From Corynebacterium sp. NML140438 (lineage in GTDB: Bacteria; Actinomycetota; Actinomycetes; Mycobacteriales; Mycobacteriaceae), in assembly GCF_001875725.1 (NCBI RefSeq), contig NZ_MLCQ01000017.1, positions 124,001 through 188,000 on the forward strand: DNA of 64,000 nt, written 5' to 3'. Position numbers and translations under genes: made by a program. Position 1 is the first letter of the stretch. Each line of letters opens with the position of its first letter. Positions 59,116 to 64,000 of this stretch are shown one piece after another. The notes under the pieces are model-generated. The model had not been told where the DNA came from. It worked only from the letters and a program-made list of their open reading frames with translations, and ran no database searches.

Positions 59116-59748
59116 TTAGTGATTATGACCTTCTTGCATGGAACCATGCTGGTGGCCCTGAAGCTCTCCATGCTCACCGTAGTCTTCATCACCGGGAAGC
59201 ATCGAACGTACTGCGACGCCAGGAATGTCTTCCGTAGTTCCGTCGGCGAACTCGAGCATCACGTCGACCACATCGCCTGCAGGAATTGCAGGTTCAAAGT
59301 CCATAATCATGAAGTGATCTCCGCCAGGCTTGAGCTCGTAAGTCCCCCCGGCGGGGATCTCGACGCCACCTTCCTTCTCACGCATGACTCCGTCTACGAC
59401 CTCGTGGATTTCGTAGGTGGCGTCACCAAGTGACGTGGAGAACCCAACGATATGGATGTCCTTATCCGACACGTTGTGCAACGTGCCGAAGAATCCAGTC
59501 ATGGATTTGCCGTCTTCCGCGCTTGCCTCAGCTTTGGCACGGATGGCCGCAGATTCAACGCGGATATCGCCATCGCCCTGGAGTTTTTCACTGTCTACAG
59601 GAGTGGTGGTGCTGGAAGCGACGGTCGTCGTCTCAGCAGCACTTGGCGTCGCAGTCGACGGGTTCTCCTGCGACGGCGAACAGGCGGCCACAGTGAAGGC
59701 AGCAATTCCGAGAGCGGAAGCTGCTGCGATTCGGATATTCATCATCAT
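59116..59748 (-). CDS. Periplasmic-type copper chaperone PCu(A)C, lipoprotein
   Basis: PCu(A)C proteins carry Cu(I), usually to cytochrome oxidase. The 210-residue protein has a lipoprotein signal (ALGIAAFTVAAC), a threonine-rich linker and the PCu(A)C domain. The Cu ligands fit H-x-n-M-x-n-H-x-M: HEVVDGVMREKEGG and GGDHFMIMDF. An unusual His/Met tail (HGELQGHQHGSMQEGHNH) may bind extra metal. Three ATGs in a row start the frame, and the second or third has better spacing from GGGAG. It is followed 15 bases later by the DyP peroxidase start. Confidence 0.9.
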   Translation of the reverse strand: MMMNIRIAAASALGIAAFTVAACSPSQENPSTATPSAAETTTVASSTTTPVDSEKLQGDGDIRVESAAIRAKAEASAEDGKSMTGFFGTLHNVSDKDIHIVGFSTSLGDATYEIHEVVDGVMREKEGGVEIPAGGTYELKPGGDHFMIMDFEPAIPAGDVVDVMLEFADGTTEDIPGVAVRSMLPGDEDYGEHGELQGHQHGSMQEGHNH

Positions 59749-59796
59749 TCTCCCTATAAGTTGTTCAAGCGTTCAAGCTGTGTGGAAACTACTGGT

Positions 59797-60369
59797 TTAT
59801 TCTCGTTCTGATTTACCGCGGCGCAACAAGAAGACTGCCGAGACTGCACCCACCAATAAGACACATGCACCCACGCCTACCCAGGTTGCCGAGGTGAAAG
59901 AGGAACCGTTTTCTTGGTTTTCCGTACCAGAATACGAATCACCTTCGCCGACAACTTCCGCCCCCTCGGGCATGTAGGTAAACGTCGTCATTCCTTTCGT
60001 AGCGTGCCCATCTGATGAAACGATCTGGAACCCAATTCGATACTCACCGGGAACCTCATCAGCAGCGGCGTGCACTGCTCCAGGAAGCTCCAAGGACACG
60101 AAACGGCCGTCAAGCGTTGGTTCCCCCGTGAATAGAATCTCGTTGTCGGACACCCGAGACAGCGCGAACGTGTTAAAACCATCCTGCGGCTGCCCTGAAA
60201 ACTCAAGCGTCAAGACACCCGGAAAGTCCGTAACAACAGACCCATTTGCAGGGTCTCCACCAATTACAGCGTCATGCGCTTCAGCCGTTCCCGCCAAAGC
60301 TGAAGCTGCGCTTACGGCGCCAAGAGCGATCAGCGTCGCTTGCAGCGCCTTTCGCCATGCTTTGGCCAT
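59797..60369 (-). CDS. copC: CopC-domain copper-binding membrane protein
   Basis: CopC proteins bind copper outside the cytoplasm. The 190-residue protein has a signal peptide ending in TAEAH, so the mature chain begins with the N-terminal histidine ligand (HDAVIGGDPANGS). It also has the SSDGHATKG motif and a C-terminal transmembrane helix (WVGVGACVLLVGAVSAVFLL) with a basic end. No CopD partner is fused or adjacent. The ATG at 60369 has AGGAGGG 6 bases upstream, better than a start 15 codons earlier. It leads the copper/heme operon. Confidence 0.92.
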   Translation of the reverse strand: MAKAWRKALQATLIALGAVSAASALAGTAEAHDAVIGGDPANGSVVTDFPGVLTLEFSGQPQDGFNTFALSRVSDNEILFTGEPTLDGRFVSLELPGAVHAAADEVPGEYRIGFQIVSSDGHATKGMTTFTYMPEGAEVVGEGDSYSGTENQENGSSFTSATWVGVGACVLLVGAVSAVFLLRRGKSERE

Positions 60370-60453
60370 TACGAACCCTCCTGCAAAATCAGCCGACAGA
60401 AACCAGTACAACATTAGTCGTAACGAACTTCGGTTTAGTTCCCGGATGTACCG

Positions 60454-60472
60454 AGCTTACAGGCTTAAGCCT
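60454..60472. repeat. Palindromic sequence upstream of copC
   Basis: AGGCTTAAGCCT (60461-60472) is a perfect 12-base palindrome, and flanking CCGAG/CTCGG bases extend the symmetry to about 60451-60475 with one unpaired base. It lies about 90 bases upstream of the copC start. It could be an operator, but I cannot match it to a known regulator. Confidence 0.35.
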
Positions 60473-60492
60473 CGGCAGAGGAGAAAAGACAA

Positions 60493-60514
60493 AATGCCCG
60501 CTACCGCGGGCATT
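60493..60514 (-). terminator. Terminator after tRNA-Val(CAC)
   Basis: On the minus strand AATGCCCGC pairs with GCGGGCATT around a GGTA loop, followed by TTGTCTTTTC. It lies 3 bases after the tRNA end. Confidence 0.88.
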
Positions 60515-60517
60515 GAG

Positions 60518-60589
60518 TGGTCCTAGCTGGGATCGAACCAGCGACCTTTCCGGTGTGAACGGAACGCTCTTCCACTGAGCCATAGGACC
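60518..60589 (-). tRNA. tRNA-Val (anticodon CAC)
   Basis: The 72-base minus-strand sequence folds as a cloverleaf: acceptor GGTCCTA/TAGGACC, discriminator A, anticodon stem TTCCG/CGGAA with loop TTCACAC, and a T arm with GGTTCGATCC. The anticodon CAC reads GUG. CCA is not encoded. It has its own terminator. Confidence 0.95.
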
Positions 60590-60600
60590 GGACGCGAACT

Positions 60601-60606
60601 ACTTTA
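60601..60606 (-). promoter_or_regulatory. Candidate -10 of tRNA-Val(CAC)
   Basis: TAAAGT on the minus strand ends 11 bases before the tRNA 5' end, suitable spacing for a short 5' leader. The -35 is not clear. Confidence 0.35.
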
Positions 60607-60632
60607 CACCCCCAGCCCTACTGCGACGAATC

Positions 60633-60662
60633 CGCAGGACAGTGTCAGTTTCGCGTCCTGCG
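60633..60662. repeat. Inverted repeat between the divergent tRNA units
   Basis: CGCAGGAC and GTCCTGCG form a perfect 8-base inverted repeat around 14 bases, in the 210-base gap between the minus-strand Val gene and the plus-strand tRNA array. Its role is unknown. The rest of this gap shows only the two promoters. Confidence 0.4.
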
Positions 60663-60731
60663 CCAAAACAACATGACTGCGCCGACTGTCTCGCCCACTA
60701 CACGTCCAGAGACCGCCCATATCCTGGCGAT

Positions 60732-60760
60732 TTGAAAAACTTAAAGCCACCCGATAATGT
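60732..60760 (+). promoter_or_regulatory. Promoter of the six-gene tRNA array
   Basis: TTGAAA (60732-60737) and TAATGT (60755-60760) are 17 bases apart, about 40 bases before the first tRNA-Gly. GATAAT two bases earlier is an alternative -10. It is the only good promoter-like pair upstream of the array. Confidence 0.6.
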
Positions 60761-60799
60761 TTGTTCTCGCACAACGGAGGCTAAGCTTCCGAAGAGCAT

Positions 60800-60875
60800 G
60801 CGGATGTAGCGCAGTTGGTAGCGCATCACCTTGCCAAGGTGAGGGTCGCGAGTTCGAGTCTCGTCATCCGCTCCA
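60800..60875 (+). tRNA. tRNA-Gly (anticodon GCC), copy 1
   Basis: Acceptor GCGGATG/CATCCGC, discriminator T and an encoded CCA. The anticodon stem TCACC/GGTGA holds loop TTGCCAA. It is identical in sequence to the two other tRNA-Gly copies downstream. Confidence 0.96.
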
Positions 60876-60893
60876 AGTGTCTTAGCACACTCC

Positions 60894-60965
60894 GCGCGAT
60901 TAGCTCAGCGGTAGAGCACTACCTCGACACGGTAGGGGTCACTGGTTCGATCCCAGTATCGCGCA
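60894..60965 (+). tRNA. tRNA-Val (anticodon GAC), copy 1
   Basis: Acceptor GCGCGAT/ATCGCGC, discriminator A, anticodon stem CTACC/GGTAG with loop TCGACAC. CCA is not encoded. It forms the first half of a 179-base duplicated unit. Confidence 0.96.
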
Positions 60966-60996
60966 CAGAGCGGCACAGCTCTTTCAAAATGTGCAT

Positions 60997-61072
60997 GCGG
61001 ATGTAGCGCAGTTGGTAGCGCATCACCTTGCCAAGGTGAGGGTCGCGAGTTCGAGTCTCGTCATCCGCTCCA
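60997..61072 (+). tRNA. tRNA-Gly (anticodon GCC), copy 2
   Basis: This is identical to copy 1 across all 76 bases including CCA. It ends the first duplicated unit. Confidence 0.96.
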
Positions 61073-61101
61073 AGTACTTTCAGTACTTCGGAGGTACCCA
61101 C

Positions 61102-61175
61102 GGTGGATTGGTCGAGTGGTTAGGCAACGGTCTGCAAAACCGTGTACACGGGTTCGATTCCCGTATCCACCTCCA
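61102..61175 (+). tRNA. tRNA-Cys (anticodon GCA)
   Basis: Acceptor GGTGGAT/ATCCACC, discriminator T, encoded CCA, anticodon stem ACGGT/ACCGT with loop CTGCAAA. It is a single copy between the two duplicated Val-Gly units. Confidence 0.96.
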
Positions 61176-61180
61176 ACCTC

Positions 61181-61252
61181 GCGCGATTAGCTCAGCGGTA
61201 GAGCACTACCTCGACACGGTAGGGGTCACTGGTTCGATCCCAGTATCGCGCA
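61181..61252 (+). tRNA. tRNA-Val (anticodon GAC), copy 2
   Basis: Identical to the copy at 60894, beginning only 5 bases after the tRNA-Cys CCA. Confidence 0.96.
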
Positions 61253-61283
61253 CAGAGCGGCACAGCTCTTTCAAAATGTGCAT

Positions 61284-61359
61284 GCGGATGTAGCGCAGTT
61301 GGTAGCGCATCACCTTGCCAAGGTGAGGGTCGCGAGTTCGAGTCTCGTCATCCGCTCCA
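61284..61359 (+). tRNA. tRNA-Gly (anticodon GCC), copy 3
   Basis: Identical to the other two tRNA-Gly copies. It is the last gene of the array. Confidence 0.96.
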
Positions 61360-61361
61360 CT

Positions 61362-61386
61362 TAGCCCGCGCACTGTGCGTGGGCTA
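61362..61386 (+). terminator. Terminator of the tRNA array
   Basis: TAGCCCGCGCA pairs with TGCGTGGGCTA (11 positions, one G-T wobble) around CTG, followed by CACTTTTC. It lies 3 bases after the last CCA and only 12 bases before the next start codon. Confidence 0.85.
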
Positions 61387-61398
61387 CACTTTTCAGCC

Positions 61399-62085
61399 AT
61401 GTCAAGCTCTTTCTCGCTCCGCGAAGCCCTCGGCCCTCCTACCCCGCTGCCATTCGAAGTTCGCGCGATCATGATCACGTCCTTATTTGGAGCCTTTTCC
61501 AGGGACGGCACATCCAGCGCCCTTGGCAACGACAACGACTCCCAACTCTTGGGTACACTCCGTGATTGGTCCGACGTTGTATTGGTCACCGCAGGGACTG
61601 TTCGCATGGAGCATTACGGGAAGACTAACTCGCAACTTGCGATCGTCTCCCACTCACTAGAGCTAGACCTCACTTCAGCAGTCTTTTTTGGCACTGCACC
61701 AATTATCTTCACCGACCGCACCGCTCACATCTCGTCGCTTCGCCAAAATCGCATCACCAATCTACGTAAGGCAGGCGCCCACGTGATCGAGGTTCCCGAC
61801 ACAAAACCACACACCCTGATTAGTGCTCTCAAAGATTTAGGGTTCACTCGGGTGAGTTGTGAAGGTGGTCCCAGTCTGTATGCGAGTCTGCTATCGGAAG
61901 ATCTTATCGACGTTATCCACCTCACCATCACACCTACCGTGTCGAGCTGTGATGCCACCTTCGGACTTAAGCTGGAGTCGGATACCCCTTGGACCAAACG
62001 CTTTAAGCTAGAATCCGCGCTCGCTGACTCCGACGGCACTCTGTTTTGCCGCTACCGCAAAAAAGCCACTGACGTCGGTGCTTAA
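61399..62085 (+). CDS. RibD C-terminal/dihydrofolate-reductase-like reductase
   Basis: The 228-residue protein has only the reductase fold of RibD: IMITSLFGAFSRDGTSSALG (substrate loop), VVLVTAGTVRMEHYG, and the NADPH-binding RVSCEGGPSLYASLL. It lacks the deaminase domain, and a full ribD is already present at the window start. The equivalent M. tuberculosis gene, Rv2671, lies in the same order beside aftC and msrB and has been linked to dihydrofolate reduction and p-aminosalicylate resistance. Here a similar role is inference. The ATG at 61399 is just after the tRNA terminator. Confidence 0.88.
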   Translation: MSSSFSLREALGPPTPLPFEVRAIMITSLFGAFSRDGTSSALGNDNDSQLLGTLRDWSDVVLVTAGTVRMEHYGKTNSQLAIVSHSLELDLTSAVFFGTAPIIFTDRTAHISSLRQNRITNLRKAGAHVIEVPDTKPHTLISALKDLGFTRVSCEGGPSLYASLLSEDLIDVIHLTITPTVSSCDATFGLKLESDTPWTKRFKLESALADSDGTLFCRYRKKATDVGA

Positions 62086-62152
62086 ACGGTACAGTATGGG
62101 CGTGCATTCTTTTTGGACAAGTCCCGCTCTTGCATCGAATCGGAGTTCGGGC

Positions 62153-63364
62153 ATGACCCTACACTTAATGAATCGAGCCACCTGGCCACTGGCGCTTCTG
62201 CTCATCATCCACCGCGTTGCTGTTCTTGCAAGGCAGGGCTCCCAGACTGACGACTTCACCACCGTGTGGGCAGCCACCCGGCGCTTTGTCGAGCGCGTCC
62301 CCGTCTACAACGAGGTGTACCATCACGTCGACCCTCACTATCTTTACAATCCTGGAGCAACGCTGCTGCTCTCCCCCTTGGGACTGTTTAGTGACGCCAC
62401 GCTCATCCGCTCACTTTTTATTCTTGCGAACGCAGCCGCCATACTTGTAGCGCTTGCGCTCCTTACGAGACTCAGCGGCAAGTCGCTTACCCACCCGCTA
62501 TTGCCCATCAGCATTGCGCTGAGCTTCTGCACTGAATCGGTTGTCAACACCCTCGTTTTTTCCAACATCAATGGTGTTTTGCTGTTCCTCTTCACTGTTT
62601 TCCTCTACAGCTACACCAAAAAGCGCTTTGTGCTCGCCGGCATGTGCCTGGGCGTTGCGATCCTCGTCAAGCCGATGTTCGCTCCCTTGATTGTGCTGCC
62701 ACTGATGCAGTTATGCTGGCGTTGTGTCCTGCCAAGTGTTGTAACTCCGGTGTTGTTCAACCTCGTCGCTTGGCCGCTCACTCCGGGCGCTCGCAACTAT
62801 ATTGACGTGGTCGTCCCGTACCTGGCTATAACCCGCGACTACGCAAATTCATCATTGGCCGGATTCACGACATATTTTGGGCTTCCAGCACGGTTCTACG
62901 ATGCACTGTTTATTGTCTTTGGCACCGCTGTTGCAATCGCGGTGCTTGGACTCGCACGCTGGCGATGGTCAGACGAGTACTTGTGGCTCACGATGAGTTC
63001 CACGGTGTTACTCGCGGGAGTGTGCTTACTCTCTTCACTCGGCCAGGCCTACTACTCAATGATGCTTTTCCCTGCAGCGTTTACCGTGCTAGCTCCACGA
63101 AGCCCTATGCACACCAGCGGTCCCTGGATCGGGCTTATGCTTTGCCTCGCACCGCTACAATGGACAACACTTCAAAACCCACTTATCGGCAGGTGGATCA
63201 CCACGTTCCTCCCCACGTTGGGGTGGGCGTTGTTCATCGTAACAACGGCGACCTGGGTGCTTACCACGCTGCTGATTGCACAGAAAGGCGAACACAACAC
63301 TCATGACAGAGAATCGTTTTCAGAAGATAACGGACGCGGAGTGGAAAGCTCGCCTCACCCCTGA
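62153..63364 (+). CDS. aftC: Arabinofuranosyltransferase AftC-like (GT87 membrane glycosyltransferase)
   Basis: AftC adds branching arabinofuranose from decaprenyl-phosphoryl-arabinose to wall arabinan. The 403-residue protein has about ten hydrophobic helices and the GT87 signature near the N-terminus: TDDFTTVWAATRRF and NEVYHHVDPHYLYNPGAT, closely matching the mycobacterial AftC pattern. The ATG at 62153 has GGAG 7 bases upstream. GTG 62078 and ATG 62096 are in-frame alternatives without a good site; the mycobacterial protein is longer at this end, so they cannot be excluded. Its last 62 bases overlap msrB. Confidence 0.85.
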   Translation: MTLHLMNRATWPLALLLIIHRVAVLARQGSQTDDFTTVWAATRRFVERVPVYNEVYHHVDPHYLYNPGATLLLSPLGLFSDATLIRSLFILANAAAILVALALLTRLSGKSLTHPLLPISIALSFCTESVVNTLVFSNINGVLLFLFTVFLYSYTKKRFVLAGMCLGVAILVKPMFAPLIVLPLMQLCWRCVLPSVVTPVLFNLVAWPLTPGARNYIDVVVPYLAITRDYANSSLAGFTTYFGLPARFYDALFIVFGTAVAIAVLGLARWRWSDEYLWLTMSSTVLLAGVCLLSSLGQAYYSMMLFPAAFTVLAPRSPMHTSGPWIGLMLCLAPLQWTTLQNPLIGRWITTFLPTLGWALFIVTTATWVLTTLLIAQKGEHNTHDRESFSEDNGRGVESSPHP

Positions 63365-63722
63365 AGAGTTCCGCGTACTCCGGCAAGCAGGAACTGAAGC
63401 ACCTGGCGTTGGAGAGTACACCGATCACTTCGCAGAGGGCATCTACGTCTGTCGCGCTTGCGGCGCGGAATTGTTTCGTTCCAGCACCAAGTTCGATGCC
63501 CACTGCGGCTGGCCAGCGTTCTACGCCCCCGAGGGCGAAGCCGCCGTCATCAAGCGTGCGGATCACTCCCTCGGAATGGAGCGTACTGAAGTGCTCTGTG
63601 CGCAATGCCGCTCACACCTTGGGCACGTATTTGAAGGCGAGGGATTCAATACACCGACTGATCAGCGCTACTGCATCAATTCGATCGCGCTGAAGTTCGA
63701 CGACTCTAACAACGCCAACTAA
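63303..63722 (+). CDS. msrB: Peptide methionine-R-sulfoxide reductase MsrB
   Basis: MsrB repairs oxidised methionine (R form). The 139-residue protein has the zinc cysteines in VCRACGAELF and LCAQCRSHLGHVFEG, the central CGWPAF, and the catalytic cysteine in QRYCINSIAL. The start MTENRFQKITDAEWK fits the family and overlaps the end of aftC by 62 bases in another frame. The ribosome-binding site is weak, so coupling to aftC translation is possible. Confidence 0.95.
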   Translation: MTENRFQKITDAEWKARLTPEEFRVLRQAGTEAPGVGEYTDHFAEGIYVCRACGAELFRSSTKFDAHCGWPAFYAPEGEAAVIKRADHSLGMERTEVLCAQCRSHLGHVFEGEGFNTPTDQRYCINSIALKFDDSNNAN

Positions 63723-63725
63723 AAC

Positions 63726-63759
63726 AACTCCCCCAGCGCCCAGAGGTGCTGAGGGAGTT
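63726..63759. terminator. Bidirectional terminator between msrB and hemQ
   Basis: AACTCCCCCAGC pairs with GCTGAGGGAGTT with one mismatch. On the minus strand GTTTT follows the stem. It separates two converging genes. Confidence 0.75.
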
Positions 63760-63780
63760 CGTTCAGGCGCGAGCTACCGG

Positions 63781-64000
63781 CTACGGCAGTACCTTGATGA
63801 CGTCGGCGATGCTCGCGACGCGGCGACCCGTCTGGAACGGGATTTCCTCACGAACGTGGAGGCGCGCCTCTGTGTAGCGCATCGTCTTCATAAGCGATTC
63901 AATGCGCTCTAGCGTGTCCGCCTCGAACGAAAGCATCCATTCATAATCTCCGAGAACGAATGCTTCGACGGTGTTCGCGCGGACATCTGCGTAGTCACGA
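63781..64000 (-). CDS. hemQ: Coproheme decarboxylase HemQ (5' part outside window)
   Basis: HemQ converts coproheme to heme b in the last step of the coproporphyrin-dependent pathway of Gram-positive bacteria. The visible 72 C-terminal residues include AFVLGDYEWMLSFEADTLER, MRYTEARLHVREEIPFQTG and ASIADVIKVLP, which fit the HemQ/chlorite-dismutase-like family. The start lies beyond base 64000. It faces msrB, as in M. tuberculosis (Rv2674 and Rv2676c). Confidence 0.93.
   Translation of the reverse strand, partial: RDYADVRANTVEAFVLGDYEWMLSFEADTLERIESLMKTMRYTEARLHVREEIPFQTGRRVASIADVIKVLP

Larger units (their letters stand above)
60894..61072 (+). repeat. Direct duplication, copy A (tRNA-Val + tRNA-Gly)
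   Basis: These 179 bases recur without any difference at 61181-61359, including the spacer between the two tRNA genes. Sequence diverges immediately outside both ends. The repeat period is 287 bases. Confidence 0.95.
61181..61359 (+). repeat. Direct duplication, copy B (tRNA-Val + tRNA-Gly)
   Basis: Exact second copy of the 179-base unit at 60894-61072. It ends at the tRNA-Gly CCA, directly before the array terminator. Confidence 0.95.

Noticed and set aside
60800-61359. CRISPR-like or mobile-element repeats
   Set aside because: The repeats are tRNA genes with their spacer. There is no repeat-spacer periodicity and no integrase or attachment site was seen next to the tRNA genes.

Overview
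The window reads as a contiguous stretch of a Corynebacterium chromosome. Gene content and order fit that genus: the pyrR-pyrB-pyrC-carA-carB-pyrF operon, mihF-gmk-rpoZ-coaBC-metK-priA, secD-secF-dciAE-apt-rel, the phosphatidylinositol-mannoside cluster, an AftC-like arabinofuranosyltransferase, HemQ and an actinobacterial-type PriA. Base composition is moderate GC by eye (not computed). I see no insertion sequence, prophage, CRISPR array, toxin-antitoxin pair or rRNA. This is core genome, and the interesting signals are mostly regulatory or architectural.

Layout. 1-9857 (minus): ribD (cut by the window edge), rpe, rsmB, fmt, def, priA, metK, coaBC, rpoZ and gmk, joining riboflavin, translation initiation, replication restart and SAM/CoA/nucleotide functions. 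A textbook McbR-type operator lies before metK. 9862-18534 (minus): mihF, then the pyrimidine operon from pyrR to pyrF. The pyrR leader holds a strong candidate PyrR-binding RNA hairpin that buries the Shine-Dalgarno sequence. 18778-19678 (plus): two YbjN-like proteins. 19742-28212 (minus): nusB, efp, pepQ, then aroQ-aroB-aroK-aroC with a small prepilin peptidase, then aroE, mltG and ruvX. 28323-34311 (minus): alaS, rarA, aspS. 34450-36752 (plus): a zinc metallopeptidase and L-serine dehydratase. 36759-39273 (minus): hisS, a metallo-beta-lactamase-fold hydrolase, tpx. 39393-40749 (plus): a membrane-anchored cyclophilin and a small exported protein of unknown function.

40832-51897 (minus): rel, apt, the lipoprotein dciAE, secF, secD, yajC, ruvB, ruvA, ruvC and the YebC regulator, with a candidate LexA box at ruvC and a large hairpin before secD. 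52001-57758 (minus): a LemA-like membrane protein, pimA, a PIM acyltransferase, pgsA1 and a HIT protein form the phosphatidylinositol-mannoside operon, preceded by thrS. 57886-60369 (minus): an exported copper/heme set of copC, pcuC and a Tat-exported DyP peroxidase. 60518-61359: seven tRNA genes (Val-CAC on minus; Gly, Val, Gly, Cys, Val, Gly on plus), with an exact 179-bp Val-Gly duplication. 61399-64000: a RibD-like reductase, aftC and msrB (plus) facing hemQ (minus, cut by the window edge), an order shared with Mycobacterium tuberculosis Rv2671-Rv2676c.

No gene-free stretch exceeds 300 bases. Many start codons were moved inward from the longest reading frame, to positions supported by a ribosome-binding site, by TAATG/ATGA/GTGA overlap with the preceding gene, or by family alignment recalled from memory.
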